Assembly: GCA_036387315.1 (NCBI GenBank)
Contig: DASVTY010000165.1
Location: 12,685 to 76,684 of the forward strand
Length of the DNA: 64,000 nucleotides
DNA from: JALZCH01 sp036387315
Lineage (GTDB): Bacteria; Acidobacteriota; Blastocatellia; Pyrinomonadales; Pyrinomonadaceae
Direction of reading: 5' to 3'
Shown here: positions 42,722 through 51,987 of the stretch, piece after piece
Layout of the letters: each line of letters opens with the position of its first letter
How positions within the stretch are numbered: position 1 is the first letter of the stretch
Position numbers and translations under genes: made by a program
Notes under the pieces: generated by a model
Told to the model about the DNA's origin: nothing
What the model saw: the letters and a program-made list of their open reading frames with translations, nothing else
Database searches by the model: none

Positions 42722-44506
42722 ATGAATCGTAAATTTTCGTTATTCACTTTTCTTTTGTTTTCTTTAAATTTTATGGTCGAAGCTCAAACTCCGAATGATT
42801 GGAAAACGCCCGCCGAAAAGACCGATTACCGGACGACTCCGACTTACGATGAAACGAGGGCGTACATCAAACGCATTGAGGCAGAATCGCCGCTGATTCG
42901 ATTAACGAGCTTTGGCAAAACCGGAGAGGGAAGAGATTTGATGCTCGTCGTCGCGGCGAAAAATGCCGATAAAATGACGCCGGAATCGGCGCGCAAGCAG
43001 GGCAAAGCCGTTATTTTGATTCAAGCCTGCATTCACGCCGGAGAATCTGACGGTAAAGATGCCGGACTAGCTCTTTTGCGCGACATTGCGATTACTAAAA
43101 CCCGTGCGAATCTGCTCGAAAACGTCGTCGTTTTGTTCGAGCCGATTTATAACGCCGACGGGCACGAGCGCCGCTCGCCTTATAATCGAATCAATCAAAA
43201 CGGTCCCGAGGAAATGGGCTGGCGCGGCAACGGCAGAAATATCAATTTAAACCGCGATTACATCAAAGCCGACGAGTTGGAAACGCAGTCCTGGCTGAAG
43301 CTCTGGAGTCGGTGGCAGCCGGATTTGTTCATTGATTGCCACGTTACTAACGGCGCGGATTATCAATACAATTTGACTTATCAATTCGAGCATCACGAAA
43401 CCGTCGCGCCGAGCGTGCGGAATTGGCTCGCGGAAGCGGTCGAAAAACGAATTGTGCCGAACACGGAAAAAGCCGGAAATCTGCTCGCGCCGTATCTGAG
43501 TTTTCGTGACAACCGCGATTTGACGCGCGGAATTGACGAGTTTCTTTCAACTCCGCGTTTTGCCACGGCTTATCCGGTTTTGCGAAACCGCCCCGCAATA
43601 TTGCTCGAAACGCATATGCTCAAAAATTACAAATCGCGCGTGCTGGCGACTTATGATTTTCTGCGTTTCACACTCGAAGAAGTTAATCAAAATAAAGAAA
43701 GTTTATTAAACGCAGGGCGACAAGCGGATGCGGAAACTGTTGCCGCTTTTGGAAAATACGACGCGAATCGGCGTTTTCCTTTGAGCCTGGAATTGACCGA
43801 TAAATCAAATCCGTTTGAATTAAAAGCCGTTGCGTCGAAAGTCGAAAAAAGCGATGTTTCCGGCGGAAATTGGGTTCAGTTTGACGCGACCAAACCGATA
43901 ACTTTGACGGTGCCTTTTTACAACGAAGCGCGCGTCGCGGCTGCTGTTGCGCCGCCCGTTGCTTACATTGTTCCGCCCGTTTGGGCTGAAGTTATCGAAA
44001 GATTAGAGCTGCACGGTTTGAAAATCGAGCGAACAACGAAACCGCAAGTTTTTGAAGTCGAGATGTATCGTTTGACGCAGCCGAAATACGCTCCGGCATC
44101 GTTTGAAAGCCGAGTGTTGCTGACTGATTTTAAATCCGCAGCTTTCACCGAAAAACGCGAATTTCCGGCAAACTCGGTCATCGTTAAACTCGATCAGCCG
44201 AACGCCAAAGCCGCCGTTCATTTGCTTGAGCCGGTTGCGCCCGACAGCCTGCTGCGCTGGGGATTTTTCAATCCGATTTTCGAGCAGAAAGAATACGGCG
44301 AAAGCTATGTTCTGGAAAAATTAGCGCGCGAAATGCTGGCGAAAGACGCCGATTTAAAACGTGAATTTGAAGAGCGGCTGAAAAGCGATGAAAATTTTGC
44401 CAAAAGTCCGCGCGCTCGTTTGAATTTCTTTTTTGAACGCTCACCGTATTTTGATAAAAATATCGGTTTATATCCGGTCGGAAGAATTACGAATTCGATT
44501 AAATGA
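42722..44506 (+). CDS. Secreted M14 zinc carboxypeptidase family protein
   Basis: 594 aa from ATG 42722 with a signal peptide (LFTFLLFSLNFMVEAQ). Zinc ligands H-x2-E in CIHAGESDGKDAG and a later His in DLFIDCHVTNG; substrate contact NLNRDY; catalytic Glu in AILLETHMLKN. The C-terminal 250 residues form a domain I do not recognise. An earlier TTG start at 42659 would precede the signal peptide and is rejected. Overlaps the next gene by four bases. Confidence 0.9.
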   Translation: MNRKFSLFTFLLFSLNFMVEAQTPNDWKTPAEKTDYRTTPTYDETRAYIKRIEAESPLIRLTSFGKTGEGRDLMLVVAAKNADKMTPESARKQGKAVILIQACIHAGESDGKDAGLALLRDIAITKTRANLLENVVVLFEPIYNADGHERRSPYNRINQNGPEEMGWRGNGRNINLNRDYIKADELETQSWLKLWSRWQPDLFIDCHVTNGADYQYNLTYQFEHHETVAPSVRNWLAEAVEKRIVPNTEKAGNLLAPYLSFRDNRDLTRGIDEFLSTPRFATAYPVLRNRPAILLETHMLKNYKSRVLATYDFLRFTLEEVNQNKESLLNAGRQADAETVAAFGKYDANRRFPLSLELTDKSNPFELKAVASKVEKSDVSGGNWVQFDATKPITLTVPFYNEARVAAAVAPPVAYIVPPVWAEVIERLELHGLKIERTTKPQVFEVEMYRLTQPKYAPASFESRVLLTDFKSAAFTEKREFPANSVIVKLDQPNAKAAVHLLEPVAPDSLLRWGFFNPIFEQKEYGESYVLEKLAREMLAKDADLKREFEERLKSDENFAKSPRARLNFFFERSPYFDKNIGLYPVGRITNSIK

Positions 44507-45219
44507 ACTTTCCCATCTCAAATCGTTTAGAGCTGCCGATTTTGCAGGAGCTTGCCGCGACGGGCGGGCGCGACGACGTGCGTTTTTTGTATTCGCGCCT
44601 TGTCTCATATTTTCCGCAGCTCGATGCGGCTTCGATTCAAAACGGCAGAGTCGAACGCTGGCGTCTTCATGTTCAGCGCGCGGGAAAAGAACTGGACGAA
44701 CAAGGTTTGATAAAACGCGAGCGCGGAATCTGGACGCTGACAAAGCAGGGCAGAGAACGAGTCGAATCCGAACAAACCGAGTTTGCCATTTTTCAAAACG
44801 AAATCGCGGCTCAAGACGAAGAATTAACTCACCAAAAAGTTCAATTGATGCTCGTCGAAATCGGGCGCGTTTTGGGTTTTTACGCTCAAGCCGAGTTTGA
44901 ATATTACGATGTAGTCTGGCGCGAAACCGAGAAAACACCGCGTTTGTCGCACGTTTTTGAAGTCCAGCACAAAGGCAACATTGATTCCGCGTTTGCTAAA
45001 TTAAAACGCGCTTATGACACGCAGCGTTCCCGCCCGTTTCTGATTCTCGCTTCCGAGCGAGACACAAACCGCGCGGCTCGTTCAATTAATCCGGCGCAAA
45101 CAGGAGCTTTTCACGAGCTTGAAACGGTTCTCACGGTTTTGAGTTTTGAGCAAATCCGCTTGCTGCATCGTTCGCTTAATTCGATTTCCGATATTTTGCC
45201 GCATTTTTTAGGGAAATAA
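44503..45219 (+). CDS. Winged-helix (Mrr-N-like) protein with putative PD-(D/E)XK domain
   Basis: 238 aa, cytosolic. Residues 8-85 resemble the Mrr N-terminal winged helix (LPILQELAATGG; RWRLHVQRAGKELDEQGLIKRERGIWTLTKQGRE). The C-terminal part has YYDVVWR, then HVFEVQHKGNIDSAFAKLKRAYD and PFLILAS, matching the beta-strand pattern D...(E)xQ/K of PD-(D/E)XK nucleases, with Gln where Glu-x-Lys is usual. ATGA overlap with the carboxypeptidase gene. No methylase nearby. Nuclease activity is inference. Confidence 0.6.
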   Translation: MNFPISNRLELPILQELAATGGRDDVRFLYSRLVSYFPQLDAASIQNGRVERWRLHVQRAGKELDEQGLIKRERGIWTLTKQGRERVESEQTEFAIFQNEIAAQDEELTHQKVQLMLVEIGRVLGFYAQAEFEYYDVVWRETEKTPRLSHVFEVQHKGNIDSAFAKLKRAYDTQRSRPFLILASERDTNRAARSINPAQTGAFHELETVLTVLSFEQIRLLHRSLNSISDILPHFLGK

Positions 45220-45278
45220 ATGATTTTTTAGGAACAAAATCCGATTTATGATGTCTAAAACAAACAGAGGAAAAGACT

Positions 45279-45722
45279 ATGAACAAATATTTATCGGCGA
45301 GTTTCAAATTCTTCTGGTTTGCCGCCACTTTTCTGCTTCTCGCTCTGCCGGTTTTCATTCCTTCGTTCGGCGGTTTAATTAACGTCATAAATATTTGTTT
45401 ACTGGCGATGATTTTATTGTCTTTTCCTTGCAATATTCTTGTTTTACCGTTTTTTTCGCTGCCGGATTTTCATCATTCGGTTTCAATCAATCTGCTTTAT
45501 ACGCAGTTAATAATTTGCAGCGTCATCAGCTATTTTCAGTGGTTCGTTCTTTTCCCGCGACTCGTCAAATACGGTCGAAAATTAAATTCGAGAAAACATC
45601 AAACTGCATTAGCCGCGAATTTTTCGCAGCTTGAACAGCCGTTTGAGAATTGGCAAAAAAACTGGTATGACGAGCAAAAACGCACGCCGGTCGAGCGTAT
45701 TTTTGAAGATAAAAACGAATAA
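45279..45722 (+). CDS. Small hypothetical membrane protein
   Basis: 147 aa. Three predicted membrane helices (FFWFAATFLLLALPVFIPS; VINICLLAMILLSFPCNILV; LLYTQLIICSVISYFQWFVL) and a charged cytosolic tail (SQLEQPFENWQKNWYDEQKR). SD AGAGG precedes the ATG. No family recognised. Followed by a terminator. Confidence 0.65.
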   Translation: MNKYLSASFKFFWFAATFLLLALPVFIPSFGGLINVINICLLAMILLSFPCNILVLPFFSLPDFHHSVSINLLYTQLIICSVISYFQWFVLFPRLVKYGRKLNSRKHQTALAANFSQLEQPFENWQKNWYDEQKRTPVERIFEDKNE

Positions 45723-45756
45723 ATTTGGCAAATTCAATAAGATTGGTAGAATAACG

Positions 45757-45788
45757 GGCGGAAAATTAAAATTTCCGCCTTTTCTTTT
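45757..45788 (+). terminator. Intrinsic terminator after the membrane protein gene
   Basis: GGCGGAAA (45757-45764) pairs with TTTCCGCC (45772-45779), followed by TTTTCTTTTG. Confidence 0.8.
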
Positions 45789-45864
45789 GTTGCCGGATAA
45801 ATTTTCGCGGCAATTTCTGGCAAAATAAACGGCAGCCTTTTTGTCAATATTTGAGGTAACAAAA

Positions 45865-46515
45865 ATGGGACTAGCAAAACCGAAATCTCTGATAACGGCA
45901 GAAGAATATCTCGCTTATGAACGCGCGGCTGAAGACCGACACGAATATTGGAACGGTGAGATTTTCGAAATGGCTGGCGAAAGCTATAATCACGGCGTGA
46001 TTTCTTCCAATCTAACAATTGAATTGGGGATACGTTTGAAGAAGACGCCGTGCCGCGTCTTTAACAAAGATATGAAAATCCGTAGCGGTTCGGATATTGA
46101 TCTGCACAAATCGCTCAAAGGATTTTTCTCTTACCCCGATGTTGTGATTGTTTGCGGCGCGGCGCGAATGCATGACAAAGTTAGAGATGTAATCTTAAAT
46201 CCGAAAGTCGTCATTGAAGTTTTATCTCCGACAACTGAAAAATTCGATAGAGGCGAGAAGTTCATACGTTACCGGAATAACTTGCCGACTCTGACCGATT
46301 ACGTTTTGGTGGCGCAGGATTATCCTTTGATTGACCATTTCCGACGCGGCGCGGAAGATAACGGCGAATGGATTTTCGCGCCCGTCAGCGGGCTTGAAGC
46401 AATCTGGAACTTAAAAAATCTCGAAATCAGCATTCCTCTAGCTGATGTTTATGACGGCATTGAATTTCCGGCGGAAGACGCGGAATCGGATTTTGACGAA
46501 GAAATTGGCGAATGA
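45865..46515 (+). CDS. Uma2 family (DUF820) putative endonuclease
   Basis: 216 aa from ATG 45865 (TGAGGT upstream). PD-(D/E)XK-fold Uma2 motifs: ITAEEYLAYERAAEDRHEYWNGEIFEMAG, Asp in FFSYPDVVIVCG, Glu in KVVIEVLSPTTEKFDRGEKFIRYR. Uma2 proteins are common and multi-copy in some phyla, with role unknown. Its stop overlaps the mutS start by four bases, so the two are coupled. Confidence 0.9.
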   Translation: MGLAKPKSLITAEEYLAYERAAEDRHEYWNGEIFEMAGESYNHGVISSNLTIELGIRLKKTPCRVFNKDMKIRSGSDIDLHKSLKGFFSYPDVVIVCGAARMHDKVRDVILNPKVVIEVLSPTTEKFDRGEKFIRYRNNLPTLTDYVLVAQDYPLIDHFRRGAEDNGEWIFAPVSGLEAIWNLKNLEISIPLADVYDGIEFPAEDAESDFDEEIGE

Positions 46516-49088
46516 AAACCGAAACGCCGATTCGTCGGCAATATCTCGAAATCAAAAAACGTCACCGCGACGCGCTTCTGCTTTTTCGCATCGGCGATTT
46601 TTACGAAGCGTTTGACGATGACGCCCGGCTGCTGGCGCGAGAATTGGACATCGTTTTGACTTCCAAACCGATGGGCAAAGACTTTCGCGTGCCGCTATCA
46701 GGAGTTCCGCATCATTCTCTCGAAAGACATCTTGCAACTTTAATAGCCAAAGGTCACCGCGTTGCAATCTGCGAGCAATTAACCGACGCGCCGATTAAAG
46801 GCGAAGACGGAAAACGCCTGATCGAGCGCGATGTCGTCCGCGTCGTGACGCCCGGCACGGTTCTCGAACCGGGACTTTTAAACAGCAAAACGAACAACTA
46901 CATCGCCGCTTTTTGCACCGACGGACGACGCGCCGGAATCGCCTATGCCGACGTGACGACGGGCGATTTTGCCGCGACCGAAATCGAAAACAATTACGCT
47001 TTGACCGAATTGCAGCGCATCGCTCCGGCAGAAATTTTACTGGCAAAAACCGAACACGAATTTTCAAATCAAGCGCTGCCCGGTTTCGTGACTGCGATTG
47101 ATTCAAAGATTTTTGAACCGGAAACGGCAAACAAGATTCTGCGGAAGCACTTCGCGTCAAAATCGCTTGTTCCTTTCGGTTTGGAAAATCAGCCGCTCGC
47201 GGCTTCGGCAGCCGCCGCCATCGTCTTTTATTTGCGCGAAACGCAAATTGCAGCCGCCGAGCAATTAACCAGATTGACGAGCTACGACGCCGGAAATTTT
47301 ATGGTTCTGGACGCGCAAACCGTCCGCAGTCTGGAAATTTTTGAAAGCCAGTCGGAAGGGAAAAGTCTGCTTGCGGTTTTAGACCGAACCAAAACGCCGA
47401 TGGGCGGCAGGCTGCTTCGACGCTGGCTCAGACAGCCTTTGATGAACGTTGCGGAAATCGTCAAAAGGCAGGAACACATCGCCTTTTTTAAAGAAAACAG
47501 GGAAGCGAGAATCGAGTTGTCGGCGGTTTTGGAAAATCTGCACGACATCGAGCGGATTATCGGGCGAACGCGCGCCAGTCTTTGTTCGGCAAACGAGCTG
47601 CTCGCTTTAAGCCGGAGCTTGCGGCAGATTCCGCGCGTTCGCGGAATTTTGCAAAAAGACTCGGCGCGGTTCGGCACAACGCTCGTTAATTTGCCGACGT
47701 GCGAGCAAACCGCGAATTTAATCGAAAAAGCAATCTCCGATGAAGCGAGCGCGTCGGAGAAAATCGGAATTATCCGCGAAGGTTTTAACGACGAATTAGA
47801 CCGGCTGCGAAAGCTCGTTAAAGACGGCAAAAACTATCTCGCCGATTTGGAATCGAGGGAACGGGCGCGGAGCGGAATCAAAAGTCTGCGCGTCACTTAC
47901 AACAAAGTTTTCGGCTATTTTATCGAAGTCTCGAAATCGAATCTGCATCTCGTTCCGGCAGATTACGTCCGCAAACAAACTCTGGTCAACGCCGAACGCT
48001 TTGTCACACTCGAACTTAAAGAATACGAATCACTCGTTTTAAATTCGCAGGAACGTCTTGCCGAATTGGAAAACAGCATTTTCCGCCAGGTCTGCCACGA
48101 AATCGGCAAAAATCGCCAGCAAATTTCTGCCGCCGCGCAAATTCTCGCTTATCTCGACACCGTTTGTTCGCTCGCCGAAGTCGCCGACAAATTCAATTAC
48201 TGCAAACCGCACATCAACGACACTTCGCTGCTCAGAATCAAAAACGGGCGTCATCCGGTCGTCGAGAAAACGATTGAAAACTTTGTCGCTAATGACGCCG
48301 CATTGGGCGGAAACGGCGCGCCGAACATTGCTTTAATTACGGGACCGAACGCATCGGGTAAATCAACTTATCTAAGGCAAATCGCGCTCGCCGTTTTAAT
48401 GGCGCAAATCGGTTCTTTCGTTCCGGCGGAAGAAGCGGTCGTCGGATTAACCGATAGAATTTTTACGCGCATCGGGCTTTACGACCGCATCGGCGCGGGC
48501 GAATCAACGTTTATGACCGAGATGGTCGAAACCGCAGAAATTCTGCATCATGCGACCGGGCGGAGTTTGATTTTACTCGATGAATTAGGGCGAGGAACTT
48601 CGACTTTCGACGGTTTAGCGGTGGCGCGTGCGGTCGTCGAATTTATTCATAATCATCCGAAACTGCAATCGCGGACAATTTTCGCAACGCATTATCACGA
48701 GCTTGCGGAGCTTGCCGACGTTTTGCCGCGTCTGGAAAATCTTCACGTCGAAATCGAAGAGCGCGGCGACGAACTGGAATTTTTGTACAAAGTTTCGCCC
48801 GGCGTCGCGCTCCGCAGTTACGGCGTTTACGCGGCGAAATTAGCCGGGCTGCCAAAACCCGTCGTGCGGCGCGCCGAACAGCTTTTGGGCGAATACGAAA
48901 AGGACGATTTGAAATCGAACATTTCGGATTTCAAATCTCAAAATTTGACCGAAACCGAAAGTGCTTTGCTCGAAATTGATTTGGACGGAATCTCGCCGGT
49001 CGAAGCCTTGATGAAATTGTACGAATTGAAAAAACTTGCAGAAACCGGCAGAGCAAAAACTACAAGTCAAAAACGTTCAGCCGCATAA
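46512..49088 (+). CDS. mutS: DNA mismatch repair protein MutS
   Basis: 858 aa. Mismatch-binding FYE in LLFRIGDFYEAFDDDA (about residues 30-35), connector and lever domains, the ATPase with Walker A GPNASGKSTYLRQ, Walker B LLDELGRGTSTFDG and FATHYHELAEL. Full length, all key residues present. ATGA overlap with the Uma2 gene. mutL is not in the window. Followed by a perfect 18-base-stem terminator. Confidence 0.97.
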   Translation: MKTETPIRRQYLEIKKRHRDALLLFRIGDFYEAFDDDARLLARELDIVLTSKPMGKDFRVPLSGVPHHSLERHLATLIAKGHRVAICEQLTDAPIKGEDGKRLIERDVVRVVTPGTVLEPGLLNSKTNNYIAAFCTDGRRAGIAYADVTTGDFAATEIENNYALTELQRIAPAEILLAKTEHEFSNQALPGFVTAIDSKIFEPETANKILRKHFASKSLVPFGLENQPLAASAAAAIVFYLRETQIAAAEQLTRLTSYDAGNFMVLDAQTVRSLEIFESQSEGKSLLAVLDRTKTPMGGRLLRRWLRQPLMNVAEIVKRQEHIAFFKENREARIELSAVLENLHDIERIIGRTRASLCSANELLALSRSLRQIPRVRGILQKDSARFGTTLVNLPTCEQTANLIEKAISDEASASEKIGIIREGFNDELDRLRKLVKDGKNYLADLESRERARSGIKSLRVTYNKVFGYFIEVSKSNLHLVPADYVRKQTLVNAERFVTLELKEYESLVLNSQERLAELENSIFRQVCHEIGKNRQQISAAAQILAYLDTVCSLAEVADKFNYCKPHINDTSLLRIKNGRHPVVEKTIENFVANDAALGGNGAPNIALITGPNASGKSTYLRQIALAVLMAQIGSFVPAEEAVVGLTDRIFTRIGLYDRIGAGESTFMTEMVETAEILHHATGRSLILLDELGRGTSTFDGLAVARAVVEFIHNHPKLQSRTIFATHYHELAELADVLPRLENLHVEIEERGDELEFLYKVSPGVALRSYGVYAAKLAGLPKPVVRRAEQLLGEYEKDDLKSNISDFKSQNLTETESALLEIDLDGISPVEALMKLYELKKLAETGRAKTTSQKRSAA

Positions 49089-49128
49089 ATAAAAAGTGCG
49101 GCGAAGCATCTCGCCGCACTTTTTATTT
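49087..49128. terminator. Bidirectional terminator between mutS and amidohydrolase genes
   Basis: Perfect 18-base stem 49087-49104 / 49111-49128 with a 6-base loop, containing A-tract and T-tract flanks, so it can stop both convergent transcripts. Confidence 0.9.
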
Positions 49129-49143
49129 AACTTGGAACAGCTT

Positions 49144-50532
49144 TTATTGAGACGCGGGTAATTTTCTGTCTTTAAATTGATCGAAAAGCTCTGTGTGCTT
49201 CGTGTTTAGAGGCATTTTTCGACCGTTGATGAAAAGATGCCGGATGTGCGTTCGCGGATCGAGAATGTCGCCGTCCGCGACGACAATGTTGGCGACTTTT
49301 CCGACTTCAAGAGAACCCATTCGGTCGGCGATTCCCAAAATCTGCGCCGGGTAAAGCGTTACGCTTTTTAAGGCTTCCTCCGGCGTTAAACCGAAAGCGG
49401 CGGTCATTCCGGCTTGATACGGGAGGTCACGCGCATTTGCGCCTTCGTCGCCCGAAGCAACGGCAAAGCGAACGCCCGCTCGTTGGAGCTTTGAAGCGTT
49501 TTCAAACAAAACATCATAAGCGTCGTCTTCGCGCGCGGGCAATGACCAGATTCCGGTGATAATTACCGGAACATTTCTTTGTTTGAGCAAATCAGCCGCT
49601 CGCCAGGCGTCGTTGCCGCCCATCAAAATCATTTTTAATTTATTATCGTCGGCGAAACGAACGGCGTTGCGAATGTCAATCTCTCGATTCGCAATCATAA
49701 TCACAGGCTTTTCGCCGCGCGCAAACGGGACGAGAGCCGCCAATCTCAAATCGGTTTTCGGTCGCGGCAAAGTTTTGTTTTGCGCGTAAGCGTCGTGCGC
49801 TTTGCCATAAGCCTCGGCGTCTTTGAGCATCCGGCGCAAATCGGTCAAACGCTGGTCGCGCGTGCGGATTGCTTCTTCAAAATTGGGCGCTTGACCGCCG
49901 AAACCGCCGCCGAAACCGCCGCCAAAACCACCTGCTACGCGCGGAAAATCAATCACCAGCGCAAATGACGGATTGACCGCCATTTCAGCCTGCGTTGAGC
50001 CGATGAGATTGATAATCGAAGCCTGCCCCGAAACGATTCCGCCTTGCGGCATCGTCAAAACTGTTGTCGTACCGTTCACCCGCGTGACCGGAATATGCGT
50101 CAGATGCGGATTTACGCCGACGATTGCGCGAGCGTTGGGATTCATATCGCCGACTTCGGCATCGTCGTCCGTGCCGGGCGCGCCGAGCGGAATTTCCATC
50201 AAACCCATATTCGTCGCCGCGTCAATCATTCCCGGAAACACCATCAAACCGCTACCGTCAATCGTTTCCGCACCGGCGGGCGCGTTAACGTTTGCGCCGA
50301 CGGCGGCAATCCGCCCGTTTTGAATCAAGAGCGAGCCGTTTTCAACCGGCGCGCCGGAAACAGTCACAATCCGCGCGTTGCGAATCAAAAACGTCCCGGC
50401 TTGCCCGTTCTGATTTTGCTGCGACGGCGGCGACAACTGCGCGCTCACAGTGAACAGTGAACAGTGAACAGTGAACAGAAAAAACAGGAACAAAATTCCG
50501 TAATTCGTAATTCGTAATTCGTAATTTTTCAT
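49144..50532 (-). CDS. Amidohydrolase-family protein lacking metal ligands (third in operon)
   Basis: 462 aa. The N-terminal signal peptide is encoded by two heptamer arrays. Composite beta-sandwich/TIM barrel follows, ending LYPAQILGIADRMGSLEVGKVANIVVADGD. Where active relatives have D-x-H-x-H it reads PGMIDAATNMG. The later His positions are VIMIAN and MILMGGND, and the final Asp region is FAVASGDEG. Metal-dependent hydrolysis is therefore unlikely. ATGA overlap with the active-looking paralogue upstream suggests a complex. Confidence 0.8.
   Translation of the reverse strand: MKNYELRITNYGILFLFFLFTVHCSLFTVSAQLSPPSQQNQNGQAGTFLIRNARIVTVSGAPVENGSLLIQNGRIAAVGANVNAPAGAETIDGSGLMVFPGMIDAATNMGLMEIPLGAPGTDDDAEVGDMNPNARAIVGVNPHLTHIPVTRVNGTTTVLTMPQGGIVSGQASIINLIGSTQAEMAVNPSFALVIDFPRVAGGFGGGFGGGFGGQAPNFEEAIRTRDQRLTDLRRMLKDAEAYGKAHDAYAQNKTLPRPKTDLRLAALVPFARGEKPVIMIANREIDIRNAVRFADDNKLKMILMGGNDAWRAADLLKQRNVPVIITGIWSLPAREDDAYDVLFENASKLQRAGVRFAVASGDEGANARDLPYQAGMTAAFGLTPEEALKSVTLYPAQILGIADRMGSLEVGKVANIVVADGDILDPRTHIRHLFINGRKMPLNTKHTELFDQFKDRKLPASQ
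50448..50478. repeat. Heptamer array CAGTGAA in signal-peptide coding region
   Basis: Four exact copies of CAGTGAA (50448-50475) plus CAG. On the coding (minus) strand they read CTG-TTC-ACT-GTT-CAC and so on, encoding LFTVHCSLFTV in the hydrophobic core of the signal peptide. Confidence 0.95.
50499..50526. repeat. Heptamer array CGTAATT at the start of the same gene
   Basis: Four exact copies of CGTAATT. On the coding strand they encode NYELRITNYG, the n-region of the signal peptide, immediately after the initiator Met-Lys. It is not complementary to the neighbouring CAGTGAA array. Confidence 0.95.
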
Positions 50533-51959
50533 TGGTTGTTTCCTCCGTCAATGTCATCGGCGTCGTCGAGGTCTGCTTTGACGCGCTCGCGCGGGACCGC
50601 GGGTTGCGTGGCGCGCGGGCTGGTCGAGGGACGATTGGCTTCGTCTCGTTCGAGCGTTTGTCGCTCGGCGTCGAGCGCGGCGCGGTTTTGCACATCCTGT
50701 TCGCGGTCGAAAAAGGTTTCGCCTTCGATCATCGTTCGCTCTACGCGCGCATAAGGGCTGAAAGGATGCGCCGTCCAGATTACGATGTCTGCGTCTTTGC
50801 CAACTTCGATTGAACCCGTTCGACTTCCGATTCCGAGCTGCGTCGCCGGATTAAGCGTTATCATTTTCAACGCTTCTTCTTCCGGCACGTCGCCGTATTT
50901 CATCGTTTTGGCGGCTTCGAGATTAAGGCGGCGGTGACGTTCGTTCGAGTCCGAGTTGATTGAAACACTGACGCCGTTTCGGTACAAAATCGCGGCGTTG
51001 TACGGAATCGCATCGAACGCTTCGATTTTATAACCCCAATTATCAACAAAAATCGAAGCCGCCGCGCCATGCCGGGCGATTTCCGGCGCGATTTTGTAGG
51101 CTTCGAGACCGTGCTGCAAAGTTCTGACTTTGAAACCGAATTCATCAGCCAAATTGAGCAGCATCAAAAATTCGTCCGAGCGATAACCGTGCGAATGAAC
51201 CAGACGCCTGCCCTCAAGAATTTCGACCAGCGGCTCAAGCTCGATGTCGCGGCGCGGCGCGGTCAGATTTTTATCGCGTTTCGATTTCTCCCGAAAATCG
51301 TCCCATTCGGCTTTGTAATCGCGGGCGCGAACGAAAGCGTCGCGGATGGTTTCTTCGACGCCCATCCGGGTCGCCGGATAACGCCGAGTTTGACCGGGAA
51401 GCAGATTGCTGTGCGAGCGTTTCGGATTTTCGCCGAGCGCGAATTTAATTCCGGGCGGGGCATCCGGTATCAAAAAATCCTGCGCCGGTCGTTTCCATTT
51501 GATTTTGATGGTGGCGTTTTGCCCGCCGATTGAATTTGCCGAACCGTGCAAAACATTGAGAACCGTCACGCCGCCCGCCAGCGCGCGATAAAGATTGATG
51601 TCGTTCGGATTTATCACATCGTGAACTCTGGTCATCGAAGTCACCGAATACGACGTTTCATTGACCGAACCGTCAACGGCGGCGTGCGAATGACAGTCAA
51701 CGATTCCGGGCGTGACAAATTTTCCGGTGGCGTCAATCGTTTGGGCGTTCGCGCCCGCGCGCAAATTCTTGCCGATTTGCGCGATTTTTCCCGCGCGAAT
51801 CAAAATGTCCGTTCCTTCGAGACGCCCGCGCGCAGCCGTCAAAACGGTCGCATTGCGAATTAAAACCTCGTTTGCGTTAGCAGCGGTGTTTCGCTGCTGC
51901 GCCGAAAGCGGCGCGGAAACGAATAAGACAATCAGAAATAAACTAAGAATTTTTTTCAT
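50529..51959 (-). CDS. Secreted amidohydrolase, metal site intact (second in operon)
   Basis: 476 aa from ATG 51959 with signal peptide LSLFLIVLFVSAPLSAQQ. Metal-binding His in PGIVDCHSHAAVDG, further His in RLVHSHGYRSDE and TLQHGLEAYKIAPE, and the catalytic Asp in SINSDSNERHRRLN. It ends with an Arg/Asp-rich tail (about 440-476). Most likely hydrolyses imide, amide or peptide-like substrates outside the cytoplasm; substrate unknown. A start at 51983 is possible but precedes the signal peptide. Confidence 0.87.
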   Translation of the reverse strand: MKKILSLFLIVLFVSAPLSAQQRNTAANANEVLIRNATVLTAARGRLEGTDILIRAGKIAQIGKNLRAGANAQTIDATGKFVTPGIVDCHSHAAVDGSVNETSYSVTSMTRVHDVINPNDINLYRALAGGVTVLNVLHGSANSIGGQNATIKIKWKRPAQDFLIPDAPPGIKFALGENPKRSHSNLLPGQTRRYPATRMGVEETIRDAFVRARDYKAEWDDFREKSKRDKNLTAPRRDIELEPLVEILEGRRLVHSHGYRSDEFLMLLNLADEFGFKVRTLQHGLEAYKIAPEIARHGAAASIFVDNWGYKIEAFDAIPYNAAILYRNGVSVSINSDSNERHRRLNLEAAKTMKYGDVPEEEALKMITLNPATQLGIGSRTGSIEVGKDADIVIWTAHPFSPYARVERTMIEGETFFDREQDVQNRAALDAERQTLERDEANRPSTSPRATQPAVPRERVKADLDDADDIDGGNNQ

Positions 51960-51987
51960 CCTTGATTCCTCAATTTTAATCAATCAC

